NCBI RefSeq assembly: GCF_000621445.1
Contig: NZ_KK211277.1
Coordinates: 124,001 to 188,000, forward strand
Reading direction: 5' to 3'
DNA: 64,000 nt
DNA from: Alkalihalobacillus bogoriensis ATCC BAA-922
GTDB taxonomy: Bacteria > Bacillota > Bacilli > Bacillales > Bacillaceae_F
The translations under genes were made by a program, and so were the position numbers. This document shows positions 48,044 to 56,188 of the stretch, piece by piece (within the stretch, counting starts at the first letter, position 1; each line of letters starts with the position of its first letter). Below the pieces are notes generated by a model that saw only the letters and a list, made by a program, of their open reading frames with translations, searched no databases and was not told where the DNA came from.

Positions 48044-48710
48044 GTTTCTTCTCCTTCATCGCTTTGTGGATTTCTTGTTGCGATTTGGAGACATCCTCCA
48101 ACTGTTTATTTAAAAGTTGTCCAAACTGTAATGGTTCGCTTTTTTGAACAGACTTCTTTTTCATAATCGTGTCGTTTAACCATCCCGCTGCTTTCGTAAT
48201 CGGTTGGTCCATACGAATTTGCTCTTGTTTTTTCTGTTCTAATAATTGGTCGATTTCTTCTTTATCTTCAATCTCTTTCACTAATTGAATCGTGTCTGAA
48301 ACTCCGACAATTAACACACGTTCTCCAATTTTCACCATTTGAATAGAGCGATTAGGACCTAAAGAAAGCCCACCTATCGATTGCATCGTATGATTGTTTT
48401 GAAACTGCCTCGTTCGACTATTTACAAATCGTAATAATAAATAGATAAGCCCGATAACTAAAAGTAGTGCACCAATCATCTGAACAATTAGCCAAAAGAA
48501 ACTTTTCTCTTGATAACTTTCAACTACCGGTTCAGCGTCTTGATTTACTGGTAATTCATCAGTATTGGGTGTAGCATCCTCTGTAGGTGTTTGAAGGCTA
48601 TCTGCTACTGTCCGAGGTCCTTCTGTTGACTCTGCCCCGATAGAGACAGGGAACAGAAGGAAGAAAAATAGTAAGAATAACAATAAGCTTCGTAATAACA
48701 AAAGATGCAC
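48036..48710 (-). CDS. fliO: Flagellar biosynthesis protein FliO (FliZ)
   Basis: A 224-residue protein with an N-terminal signal sequence (MHLLLLRSLLLFLLFFFLLF), a Thr/Glu/Pro-rich extracytoplasmic linker (25-65), a membrane segment (about 70-90) and a cytoplasmic FliO domain (about 95-150, SIQMVKIGERVLIVGVSD). The C-terminal tail is charged. FliO helps assemble the FliP ring. In B. subtilis the gene is called fliZ. Position between cheY and fliP supports it. Confidence 0.9.
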   Translation of the reverse strand: MHLLLLRSLLLFLLFFFLLFPVSIGAESTEGPRTVADSLQTPTEDATPNTDELPVNQDAEPVVESYQEKSFFWLIVQMIGALLLVIGLIYLLLRFVNSRTRQFQNNHTMQSIGGLSLGPNRSIQMVKIGERVLIVGVSDTIQLVKEIEDKEEIDQLLEQKKQEQIRMDQPITKAAGWLNDTIMKKKSVQKSEPLQFGQLLNKQLEDVSKSQQEIHKAMKEKKHD

Positions 48711-48725
48711 CCCTTTCTAATTTAC

Positions 48726-49088
48726 TTATCCTAATGCTTTCCCGATCGCTTCTAGCACGCGGTCAGCTTGGAATGGTTTCACGATAAAGTCCTTTGCACC
48801 AGCTTGGATAGCATCAATAACCATCGCTTGTTGCCCCATTGCCGAACACATAATGATTTTTGCATTCCCATCCATTTTTTTAATTTCCTTTAATGCCGTA
48901 ATTCCATCCATCTCTGGCATTGTTATATCCATTGTTACAAGATCAGGAGATAGCTCTTTGTATTTCTCAACAGCCTGTGCTCCATCTGGTGCTTCACCTA
49001 CAACGTCATACCCATTTTTACTAAGAATATCTTTAATCATCATTCTCATAAATGCAGCATCATCAACAATTAAAATCTTTTTTGACAT
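48726..49088 (-). CDS. cheY: Chemotaxis response regulator CheY
   Basis: A 120-residue single-domain receiver. The acidic pair D9-D10, the phosphorylation site D54 in LVTMDITMPEMDG and the lysine in FIVKPFQ are intact. Phosphorylated CheY binds FliM and FliY at the motor. I chose the ATG at 49088 (MSKKILIVDD), which aligns with B. subtilis CheY; the ATG three codons upstream (49097) is also open and has GGAG closely before it. It lies 23 bases after fliY. Confidence 0.95.
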   Translation of the reverse strand: MSKKILIVDDAAFMRMMIKDILSKNGYDVVGEAPDGAQAVEKYKELSPDLVTMDITMPEMDGITALKEIKKMDGNAKIIMCSAMGQQAMVIDAIQAGAKDFIVKPFQADRVLEAIGKALG

Positions 49089-49111
49089 ATTGGTCATCCT
49101 TTCTCCATCTC

Positions 49112-50317
49112 TTATTTTAAGTTGCGAATTCGTTCTTCTTGACTAACAATATCCGTTACACGTACTCCAAAGTTTTCATCAATAACAACAACTTCACCTT
49201 TAGCGATCAGCTTTTGATTTACTAAAATATCAACTGGTTCCCCGGCAAGCTTATCAAGTTCGATAATGGAACCTTGACTAAATTCTAGAATTTCTTTAAT
49301 CGAACGTTTTGTTCTTCCTAATTCCACTGTTACATTTAGCGGAATATCCAATAACATATTTAAATTTTGAGACTCTGATTGTGTTAATCTTGGTGTTTCA
49401 AAATTTGTAAACGCTGCTGGTTGAACATCGACTTGACGCTGATTAAAGTTTGAACCTAAATGCTGTTGACCACGTTGTTCATAATGTGGTTGATGATATT
49501 GTTCTTGCGCTTGTTGTGGCGGTGCTTGCATTGTCGGCTGTTGTGCAACTGGTTCAGCAGCCTGAGTCGGTTCTGGTTGTGGTGCTGGTGTTGGAGCCGT
49601 TATTTCTTCTTCTGTTGAAGAAGGATTCATCAATTCATTCACTAAATCTTTAGCAAATCGAACCGTAACTAATTGCATAATAGATGAATCAATTAAGTCT
49701 CCAACTTTTAAGCGAAATGAAATTTTTACAAGCATTTCATCTTTTGGAACATTTGACATTCCTTCTTCATTTTTAACATCCATAATGTCAATGCCAGGAG
49801 GAGAAATATCCACTTTTTTATTAAAAATCGTTGACATCGATGTTGATGCAGAACCCATCATTTGATTCATTGCTTCTTGGACAGCACTAATTTCCATCTC
49901 ACCTAATTGGTCGTTTGGGTTTGTCCCATCTCCACCAAGCATTAAATCAGCAATGATTGCCGCGTCAGTTGATTTAATGACAAGCATGTTCATGCCTTCA
50001 AAGCCAACTGTATACTCAACAGATATCGCAACATGTGGTTTTGGAAATTCTGTTTCTAATGAACTTTTATCAATAACGGACACTTTAGGAGTCGTAATAT
50101 CGACTTTTTGATTTAATAACGTTGACAATGCAGTTGAAGCACTCCCAAACGAAATATTGCCAATTTCCCCTAACGTATCTTGTTCTACAGGAGATAAGTA
50201 GTCATTCACATTTAATGACGGCTTGTCGCTTTCTTCCTCTTGTGTATCTCCGTCTGCTTCTGTAACACCTTTTAATAATTCATTTATTTCATCTTGGGAT
50301 AGCATATCACCATTCAT
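49112..50317 (-). CDS. fliY: Flagellar switch phosphatase FliY
   Basis: A 401-residue C-ring protein found mainly in Gram-positive bacteria and spirochaetes. The N-terminal CheY-P-binding motif MLSQDEINELL is at residues 5-15. A CheC-like phosphatase domain with two active sites follows (TLGEIGNISFGSASTALSTL near 48 and VQEAMNQMMGSASTSMSTI near 148). A Pro/Gln/Glu-rich linker spans about 235-300, and the C-terminal SpoA/FliN domain about 320-395 (LLDIPLNVTVELGRTKRSIKE, in parts). It overlaps fliM by 11 bases. Confidence 0.95.
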   Translation of the reverse strand: MNGDMLSQDEINELLKGVTEADGDTQEEESDKPSLNVNDYLSPVEQDTLGEIGNISFGSASTALSTLLNQKVDITTPKVSVIDKSSLETEFPKPHVAISVEYTVGFEGMNMLVIKSTDAAIIADLMLGGDGTNPNDQLGEMEISAVQEAMNQMMGSASTSMSTIFNKKVDISPPGIDIMDVKNEEGMSNVPKDEMLVKISFRLKVGDLIDSSIMQLVTVRFAKDLVNELMNPSSTEEEITAPTPAPQPEPTQAAEPVAQQPTMQAPPQQAQEQYHQPHYEQRGQQHLGSNFNQRQVDVQPAAFTNFETPRLTQSESQNLNMLLDIPLNVTVELGRTKRSIKEILEFSQGSIIELDKLAGEPVDILVNQKLIAKGEVVVIDENFGVRVTDIVSQEERIRNLK

Positions 50318-51302
50318 CGCCTGTTCCCTCCTCCATCACATCTGTGACTTGAACTGCCACTTGATTTTTTATTTTTCCTGGTTGTGCTAAATATTTCGGT
50401 TCTCCTCCAACACTTACGACCAATGGCTTAGAAATGGGTTGATTTAATTCAATAACATCACCTATGGCTAAGTATAAAAAGTCTTGAATTGAGATTTCAG
50501 AACGACCTAATTCAGCGTTCACAACTAAAGGAGCTGATTGAACGGTTCTTTCTAATGAAACAACTTCTTCAGGAAGTCGTTGTTTTTTCTTTGTTTGCAT
50601 CCAATAATGTACAGATAATTTCGGTAAAATTTCTTCTAATACAACATGTGGCAAACATAAGTTAATCATCCCAGATGTTTCGCCAATCGTCGTAGACAAA
50701 GAAATAACAACAACCGTTTCATTTGGTGATACCATTTGTAAAAATTGTGGGTTCACTTCAAGTGCTTCTGTCACTAAATCAAATTCGATTATCGAACTCC
50801 ATGCTTCAGTAAAACTCTCTAATGTTCGTTGGAACAATTGAGACATTATTCGAGTTTCAATTTCTGTTAAATTTTCAACTTTATTTACAGCGATACCTTT
50901 ACCACCTAATAATCTGTCTAACATTGAATAGGCGATGTTTGGATTCACTTCCATTAAAAAACGGCCGTCTAGCGGGTACGCTTCAAATACATTCAATATT
51001 GTCTGTTTCGGAATCGAACGAATAAATTCCTCATATGGTAACTGGTCAACAGATGCAACTGAAATTTGAACAAATGTTCGTAATTGCGCTGAAAAGAATG
51101 TCGTTAACAACCTGGCAAAGTTTTCGTGAATTCTCGACAAACTTCGAATTTGATCTTTCGAAAAACGTAATGCTCGCTTAAAGTCGTACACTTTAATTTT
51201 CTTTTCGGATTCTTCTTTTTTTAATTCATCCGCATCCATTTCACCAGTCGATAGCGCAGACAAAAGCGCATCAATCTCACCTTGTGACAAAATATCAGCC
51301 AA
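50307..51302 (-). CDS. fliM: Flagellar motor switch protein FliM
   Basis: A C-ring protein of about 331 residues that binds CheY-P and sets rotation direction. It starts (L)ADILSQGEIDALLSAL, the CheY-binding motif. The middle domain has YDFKRALRFSKDQIRSLSRI and the FliG-binding GGKG near residue 135; the C-terminal SpoA domain is at about 250-325. I prefer the TTG start at 51302, which has GAGGTGAGG before it and gives the usual MADILSQ-type N-terminus. The frame is also open from a GTG at 51311. Confidence 0.93.
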   Translation of the reverse strand: MADILSQGEIDALLSALSTGEMDADELKKEESEKKIKVYDFKRALRFSKDQIRSLSRIHENFARLLTTFFSAQLRTFVQISVASVDQLPYEEFIRSIPKQTILNVFEAYPLDGRFLMEVNPNIAYSMLDRLLGGKGIAVNKVENLTEIETRIMSQLFQRTLESFTEAWSSIIEFDLVTEALEVNPQFLQMVSPNETVVVISLSTTIGETSGMINLCLPHVVLEEILPKLSVHYWMQTKKKQRLPEEVVSLERTVQSAPLVVNAELGRSEISIQDFLYLAIGDVIELNQPISKPLVVSVGGEPKYLAQPGKIKNQVAVQVTDVMEEGTGDEW

Positions 51303-51335
51303 GAGCCTCACCTCTTTTCATTCCATGTCGTTCAT

Positions 51336-51767
51336 TTATTGAATAATAAATCGTCTTGTGTATACGTGAACTACTTCTCCTTCTTCCATTAACTCATTTA
51401 TCTTTTCACGTAATTTACTTTCTAGGTCTTCAATTGCTTCTCCACCAGAAAGTTGAGAACTTGTAACCTCGGATAATTCGCGAATAATAATATTCTCAAG
51501 TTGGAAATCACGTTTTGCAATTTCTTTTAATGCTTTTTTGTTATCGACTTGAATGCGAAATTGTACTTTCGCAAAATCATTCGAAAGAAGGTTTGTCGTC
51601 ATTTCTGGTGTGTCATATGATAAAGACACAATTTCATCAATCGTTGGCTCATGGTCTTCATCTGAATTACTAGAAAAATAGTTTACTAATACGAGAGCAA
51701 GGACACCGAGTAACGTTAATGAAAGAATAATAATTAACATTATCGTAATTAGTTTATTTTTAAACAC
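51336..51767 (-). CDS. fliL: Flagellar basal body-associated protein FliL
   Basis: A 143-residue single-pass membrane protein. The membrane segment is at about 8-30 (MLIIILSLTLLGVLALVLV), followed by an acidic linker (SNSDEDHEPTIDE) and a stomatin-like periplasmic-side domain (50-143) that ends VYTRRFIIQ. FliL surrounds the stators and supports torque. It begins directly after the swrD stop codon. Confidence 0.92.
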   Translation of the reverse strand: MFKNKLITIMLIIILSLTLLGVLALVLVNYFSSNSDEDHEPTIDEIVSLSYDTPEMTTNLLSNDFAKVQFRIQVDNKKALKEIAKRDFQLENIIIRELSEVTSSQLSGGEAIEDLESKLREKINELMEEGEVVHVYTRRFIIQ

Positions 51768-51992
51768 TCATGAGCCCTCCGTTTGTCTGTCTTTGTACAT
51801 CGCAACTAAGCCGATGCTTTTGTAGAACTGATTGATTTTCAGCATAACATCATCCATTGTATCTAGCACTACGATCTTTTTTCCATTGACAAGTGTAATC
51901 GTCGTATCAGGAAAAGCTTCGACTTGTTCTATTAACAATGCATTCAATAAAAACTCATTACGGTTTAATCGAATTAAAGAAATCATCGGCAT
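51768..51992 (-). CDS. swrD: SwrD/FlbD-family protein
   Basis: A 74-residue protein of the FlbD/SwrD family: (MP)MISLIRLNRNEFLLNALLIE, then QVEAFPDTTITLVNGKKIVV. SwrD in B. subtilis raises flagellar torque through the stators. Two ATG codons are possible, 51992 (MPMISL) and 51986 (MISL, as in B. subtilis). The only Shine-Dalgarno sequence, AGGAGGG (52021-52027), is 28 bases before the first ATG, with a hairpin filling the space. I chose 51992, the better distance if the hairpin forms. It adjoins fliL and follows flgE by 49 bases. Confidence 0.88.
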   Translation of the reverse strand: MPMISLIRLNRNEFLLNALLIEQVEAFPDTTITLVNGKKIVVLDTMDDVMLKINQFYKSIGLVAMYKDRQTEGS

Positions 51993-52027
51993 TATATAGG
52001 CTAGGACGTAGCCTAGCCTACCCTCCT
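51993..52027 (-). promoter_or_regulatory. Hairpin between Shine-Dalgarno and start codon of swrD
   Basis: Minus strand 5' to 3': AGGAGGG (52027-52021), then stem TAGGCTAGG (52020-52012), loop CTACGT (52011-52006), stem CCTAGCCTA (52005-51997), then TATA and ATG. The 9-bp stem is perfect. Folding brings the Shine-Dalgarno sequence from 28 to 4-6 bases from the ATG. No other ribosome binding site is visible for swrD, and no T tract follows, so it is not a terminator. Confidence 0.7.
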
Positions 52028-52041
52028 AGTTTAAATTTTGC

Positions 52042-52887
52042 TTATCGCTTCATTTGCATAATTTCTTGTAAAATTTCATCTGAAGTGGTAATCATTCGCG
52101 TATTTGCCTGAAATCCACGTTGTGCAACGATCATTTCCGTAAACTCTTCAGATAAGTCAACATTTGACATTTCAAGCGCACCAGAGAAAAGTAATCCTGC
52201 TCCTTGCTCACCCGGAATCGCCATTGGTAATGGATTTCCTGAGTTCGCAGATTGAATGTAAATGTTTCCACCAGATTTCTCTAATCCGTCAGGGTTATTA
52301 AATTTTACAAGTCCGATTTGACCCATCTCCATTAACACACCTTCAGCATTAACTACGTTAATCTTTCCGTCAGAACCGATACTGAAACTTTTTACATCGT
52401 TAATCGTGCCATTTGGTTCACCTGTTTCATCATTAATAGTTCCGTCAAACAAACGTAATGGTGATTGTCCATTCATCCCAACTAAATACAACCCGTTTGA
52501 ATTTACAATCGCACCATCTTGATCTAGATAAAAGTTACCAGCACGAGTGTAAAATGAATTCCCAGCTTCGTCTCTTACTTCAAAAAATCCATCACCTGAA
52601 ATCCCTAAATCAAGCTGGCGACCTGTTGTTTGTAAGCTTCCTTGTGTTCCAATCGTATCAATTGTTGCTAATTGTGATCCTAAACCAACTTGACGTGGGT
52701 TCATCCCTCCACGGTTGTCTCCTGGTGCTGTTGCTCCTGCAAGCTGTTGGCTCATTAAATCTGAAAAAGTCGTTCTTCCTTTTTTATATCCGAATGTATT
52801 AACGTTAGCGATATTATTTCCGATTACATCAAGTTTTACTTGAAAGTTCTTCATTCCACTTATTCCTGAGTACATTGAACGTAACAT
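52042..52887 (-). CDS. flgE: Flagellar hook protein FlgE
   Basis: A 281-residue rod/hook-family protein. The N-terminal D0 motif MLRSMYSGISGMKNFQVKLD is followed by VIGNNIANVNTFGYKKGR. The C-terminal D0 part reads LEMSNVDLSEEFTEMIVAQ and RGFQANTRMITTSDEIL. It forms the hook after FlgD caps it and is exported through the flagellar type III apparatus. The frame is open further upstream to 52938, but the ATG at 52887 follows AAAGGGGC and begins the family motif, so I chose it. Position after flgD and the TIGR02530-like gene is typical; the similarity to FlgG is shared by the whole rod/hook family. Confidence 0.93.
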   Translation of the reverse strand: MLRSMYSGISGMKNFQVKLDVIGNNIANVNTFGYKKGRTTFSDLMSQQLAGATAPGDNRGGMNPRQVGLGSQLATIDTIGTQGSLQTTGRQLDLGISGDGFFEVRDEAGNSFYTRAGNFYLDQDGAIVNSNGLYLVGMNGQSPLRLFDGTINDETGEPNGTINDVKSFSIGSDGKINVVNAEGVLMEMGQIGLVKFNNPDGLEKSGGNIYIQSANSGNPLPMAIPGEQGAGLLFSGALEMSNVDLSEEFTEMIVAQRGFQANTRMITTSDEILQEIMQMKR

Positions 52888-52949
52888 ATGAGCGTGATGC
52901 CCCTTTCTTCTTTTCGTTTTTTTTACTGCTTCTGTCAATCCACAGTATT

Positions 52950-52976
52950 GATAGCTTCCTTTTCGGTCCAGCTATC
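52950..52976 (-). other. Intercistronic hairpin upstream of flgE
   Basis: The 91-base gap before flgE holds GATAGCT and AGCTATC (52950-52956 with 52970-52976), a perfect 7-bp stem, with an inner CC/GG pair around GAAAA. No T tract follows on the minus strand. It starts 3 bases after the stop of the upstream gene. It may protect or separate the abundant hook mRNA; no direct evidence. Confidence 0.5.
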
Positions 52977-52978
52977 TT

Positions 52979-53365
52979 TTAAATAATGATTGTGCCGTTA
53001 ATATTGGTAAAAATTTGCGAACTTGCCTCCGTCCGGTCTAATGCCGTAATTACGGTATTGTTTTTCACACTTACAACTAATGCCGCTTCCTCCATTAATA
53101 CCAAAGAGTCATGAATGCCTTTTTCACGTGCTTCCTTTAGCTTTCCTTCGATGACTGTCCATCTTTGTTCGGCTATTTCAATTCCTCGCTCATCCATTCG
53201 CTTTTGAGCATGTTTGCTTATTTTGAGTTCCTCTGTTTGTTCAAGTTGAGAATGAAGCAAAGAAGCGAATTTAGAAGGTTGCACATGCTTTGCCACATGT
53301 TTTCCTGGAAGCTTCGGTAATTGATGCAAATGGTGTGAGTGGATTTTTGTTTCCATAACCATCAC
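52979..53365 (-). CDS. Flagellar operon protein, TIGR02530-like
   Basis: A 128-residue protein matching, by length, place and pattern, the conserved family annotated as flagellar operon protein TIGR02530, found between flgD and flgE. It has a His-rich start (HSHHLHQLPKLPGKHVAKHV), then FASLLHSQLEQTEELKISKHAQKRM (in parts), and a C-terminal beta-rich domain with EEAALVVSVKNNTVITALDR. It has no signal peptide or membrane segment. The molecular role is not established; a regulatory or chaperone role in hook assembly has been suggested by its position only. Confidence 0.8.
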   Translation of the reverse strand: MMVMETKIHSHHLHQLPKLPGKHVAKHVQPSKFASLLHSQLEQTEELKISKHAQKRMDERGIEIAEQRWTVIEGKLKEAREKGIHDSLVLMEEAALVVSVKNNTVITALDRTEASSQIFTNINGTIII

Positions 53366-53391
53366 CTCGTTTGCGTTCTAACAAATGAGCC

Positions 53392-53847
53392 TTATTCGGC
53401 TTTACTTACTTGAACTAACTGGTCATTTCGAATCCATACTCCACTATCGAGTTGAATAGAAATTGCCCCATTTTTATCAACTTTCACAGAAGTAACCGTA
53501 TTTTCATGTTCCTCTGTTCGTGAACGGAAATCATCAATTTTTACTTCTAATTCCCATTTCACTTTTTTTCCGATAAGCTCACTATGTTGAACTAAATTTT
53601 GACTCGTTTGTGTTTTTACAAATTGCTGAATCGCCGTACTCATATTTGTCATTTGTTCTAAACTTGAAAACTGAGCCATTTGGGCGATAAATTCACGATC
53701 CTCCATTGGATTTAATGGATCCTGATTTTGCAATTGTGTTATTAACATTTTCAAAAAATCATCTTTGCCAAGAATATTTCCTGGTGTTGACTTTTGTTGT
53801 TGTTGATGCGTTGCCAATGAATAATTATCTTGAATTGTATTTGTCAT
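53392..53847 (-). CDS. flgD: Flagellar hook cap protein FlgD
   Basis: A 151-residue hook assembly scaffold. The N-terminal part shows [23 protein letters not shown], followed by [20 protein letters not shown], the FlgD signature (each quoted in part). The C-terminal region is short and lacks the large FlgD beta domains of enterobacteria, as is usual in bacilli. It lies between fliK and the TIGR02530-like gene. Confidence 0.94.
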   Translation of the reverse strand: MTNTIQDNYSLATHQQQQKSTPGNILGKDDFLKMLITQLQNQDPLNPMEDREFIAQMAQFSSLEQMTNMSTAIQQFVKTQTSQNLVQHSELIGKKVKWELEVKIDDFRSRTEEHENTVTSVKVDKNGAISIQLDSGVWIRNDQLVQVSKAE

Positions 53848-53861
53848 TGTTTATTCACACC

Positions 53862-55124
53862 TTATACTTTTTCATTAAAGGTTAAATCATCGAGTAGCTC
53901 AGAAAACGATTCTTGCTGAGGCTCTTCCTTATCCTCTTCATGACGCTGTTCTCGTTGTTGCTGCTGTTTGTTTTCTTCGTCTTTGTGCAATTGTCCAAAC
54001 TGTTGCTGTTGTACAATTTCAATTTTTTCTACTTGAAGCTGTTGCAAGCCAAAACTTTGACGTAGTTGGTGTAATTGCGATTCAATTAACTCTTTAGCAG
54101 CCGTCGTTGTCGCCATAATCTTTGCTGTTATGACACCGTTTTGCTGTAATAATTGAATATCTAAACGTCCAAGATGGGCCGGGTTTAGCTTTAATGTCAA
54201 TTGTGTCGTTCCACCATTTAACAGGCGAACATTACTATTCCCTAATAACTCTTGAAATTGTCGCATAAACTGTTGTTGTTGCGCTTGTTTTGTTTGTGAT
54301 TCTCCAACATGAATCACAAATTGCTGAACTCTGTCCATCGGTTGAGCTAATTCTAATCCTTGTTGAACAAGTGAAAGCGATTTGGTTCCATCATCATAGT
54401 TCATATTTAAGTTCGGAATCGGCATAACCGACTGTTTTTGATTCATCATCTGTTGCTGCACTTGTTGAATATGGTGGAAAAATGATTCTTTCTTCGCTTC
54501 AGCTACAGGCTTTTCTTTGTTTACTACATTGTTTACTTCAGTCAAAACAACAACTACTTTTTGCAAAAGCTCTTTTACATTCGGTTGTCCTGTCATTACC
54601 GTTTCATTTCCTTTTGGTAACTGTTGGATAACAGTTGGGAACAGTTCAACTACGATTGGTAATAATGGAGCAAGTGCTTTTTCTACATCAATTGTTCCTT
54701 TGTCTTGTTCTTCTTGTAATGATAATAATATTGCGATGACTTTTGTGATTGGGTTCAATTCCGTGTCGTTCATGACAAGTTCTAGCGATTGATTAGAACC
54801 AATTACATTTTCAAGCTGCTGTTTTATATCATCAGGTAGTTGTTCATGTACCGATGTCGCTTCTTTTGTTACCTCAGAAGGAACATAAATATTTTGAAAG
54901 TGTTCAGATACAATGAAAAGAGCTTCATCAGTTTCTGTTTCCGTTAACAAAGGTACATCCTTTTGTAGTTCTAGTTGAGGGTGTTGTCCTTCTTCCTGTG
55001 GTATAAGTAATTGTTGAAATAACCCAAAGAAAACTGTATTTTCACCTGTATTTTCGCTTGGAATTTGTTTTTGCCCTACCGTTGGTTGTTGAAGTCCAAG
55101 TAGTTGTATAGGTGCAATTTGCAT
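53862..55124 (-). CDS. fliK: Flagellar hook-length control protein FliK
   Basis: A 420-residue Gln-rich protein. The N-terminal 290 residues are variable and of low complexity and probably act as an exported ruler. The C-terminal Flg_hook domain (about 295-385) is recognised by LLNGGTTQLTLKLNPAHLGR and the following DIQLLQQNGVITAKIMA. The last 35 residues are very rich in Gln and Glu. It switches FlhB specificity when the hook is long enough. It begins 35 bases after ylxF. Confidence 0.9.
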   Translation of the reverse strand: MQIAPIQLLGLQQPTVGQKQIPSENTGENTVFFGLFQQLLIPQEEGQHPQLELQKDVPLLTETETDEALFIVSEHFQNIYVPSEVTKEATSVHEQLPDDIKQQLENVIGSNQSLELVMNDTELNPITKVIAILLSLQEEQDKGTIDVEKALAPLLPIVVELFPTVIQQLPKGNETVMTGQPNVKELLQKVVVVLTEVNNVVNKEKPVAEAKKESFFHHIQQVQQQMMNQKQSVMPIPNLNMNYDDGTKSLSLVQQGLELAQPMDRVQQFVIHVGESQTKQAQQQQFMRQFQELLGNSNVRLLNGGTTQLTLKLNPAHLGRLDIQLLQQNGVITAKIMATTTAAKELIESQLHQLRQSFGLQQLQVEKIEIVQQQQFGQLHKDEENKQQQQREQRHEEDKEEPQQESFSELLDDLTFNEKV

Positions 55125-55159
55125 GTTTTTCTTTCACCTCCTTTCAATTTCCTTATACA

Positions 55160-55735
55160 TTATTGATTCGATAGGAGAAGCATAATTTCAGCGGCTTTTT
55201 CCGCTTCCATCTTCGCTAATATAGCAGCACGTGTTTGAATCGAAATTTGGGACATATGCAAGATTGCTTCATCTACTGCGAGCTCAGATAAAATGTTGGC
55301 CGCGTTTTTAGCAGACATTGCTTCATAGGTTTTTCCGATATCTTTTAGTTCAATTTTTACCTCCGCTGTCGCTTCTTCTTGTAGACCCACATGCTCTTCT
55401 AATTCCTTTGCGAGCTCGGTTTGCAATTCAAGTTCTTCTTCTTTCTCTGCAACTTGACGCTCTAAATCAGTAATTTTAGCTTCTTGTTCATGAATAGTAG
55501 CCATTAGCTCCTCAACATTTACAGCTTCTTCCTCTTCCTCTTGACTGGCCTCTTCTTCATCTATCATCGAAGAAACAAACGGAAGTGTTGACCCCACTTC
55601 TTTTGCTTTATCTCCAAGGTTAATTCCAAGAAACTGGGCACCTACGAAAACAAGAAGTAGTAAGAAAAGCAATGGAATAAAACCGGTAAAGAAAAACCAT
55701 TGAAATTTGCTATATTCTTTTTGTTTTTCGCTCAT
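55160..55735 (-). CDS. ylxF: YlxF-like MotE/MgtE_N-domain flagellar protein
   Basis: A 191-residue membrane protein. The N-terminal membrane segment is at about 12-34 (FFFTGFIPLLFLLLLVFVG), followed by a very acidic linker (58-72) and a coiled coil (about 73-120). The C-terminal MgtE N-like domain (about 130-190) includes YEAMSAKNAANILSELAVDE. Related MotE proteins in alphaproteobacteria support MotB/MotC; the role in bacilli is not settled. It lies between fliJ and fliK as ylxF does in B. subtilis. Confidence 0.85.
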   Translation of the reverse strand: MSEKQKEYSKFQWFFFTGFIPLLFLLLLVFVGAQFLGINLGDKAKEVGSTLPFVSSMIDEEEASQEEEEEAVNVEELMATIHEQEAKITDLERQVAEKEEELELQTELAKELEEHVGLQEEATAEVKIELKDIGKTYEAMSAKNAANILSELAVDEAILHMSQISIQTRAAILAKMEAEKAAEIMLLLSNQ

Positions 55736-55750
55736 CTTCTCACCTATTCT

Positions 55751-56188
55751 TTAGCGGTTTGCATATAATTGAACTGCGATCTCATCCATGAGTTTATTTT
55801 CTTCCGCTTTTTGTTCTAACATATATTCCTCAAGCTTTTTTTCTTTCATTTTTTCATAGGTTTTAAATTCAATCGCTGATTTTGTTAACATATCTTGCTT
55901 TTGATACATATGCTCTCGCGCGATATTTGTTTTAAATTGCTGTTGCTCAATTTCTTGTTGCAATCGCATGATTAATGTTTGATGTTGCAACAATTCATGC
56001 ACTGGCATTCCTGAAGACAGCTGTTCGCGGTAGCCATCCTCAATTTTTTCCCGTCTTTTTAACAAGTTATATAAAGCTGTCGCTGTTTCTTCAAATGTTT
56101 GCGCTGCCTCATGATAATCAAGCTGCTTCGTCTGTTTTTCTTTTTCTTTCATTTCTAATACTTTTTGCAACGTATATTGAAAGGTCAT
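55751..56188 (-). CDS. fliJ: Flagellar export chaperone FliJ
   Basis: A 145-residue, almost entirely helical coiled-coil protein: FQYTLQKVLEMKEKEKQTKQ at the start and further charged heptads to the end. FliJ connects the FliI ATPase ring to FlhA. The start overlaps the fliI stop by 4 bases (ATGA arrangement), implying coupled translation. The low sequence conservation of the family means synteny is the main support. Confidence 0.9.
   Translation of the reverse strand: MTFQYTLQKVLEMKEKEKQTKQLDYHEAAQTFEETATALYNLLKRREKIEDGYREQLSSGMPVHELLQHQTLIMRLQQEIEQQQFKTNIAREHMYQKQDMLTKSAIEFKTYEKMKEKKLEEYMLEQKAEENKLMDEIAVQLYANR

Noticed and set aside
52042-52938. Longer flgE reading from a TTG at 52938
   Set aside because: The extra 17 residues (basic, TEAVKKTKRRKGHHAH) are unlike any hook protein start, and a good Shine-Dalgarno sequence precedes the ATG at 52887.
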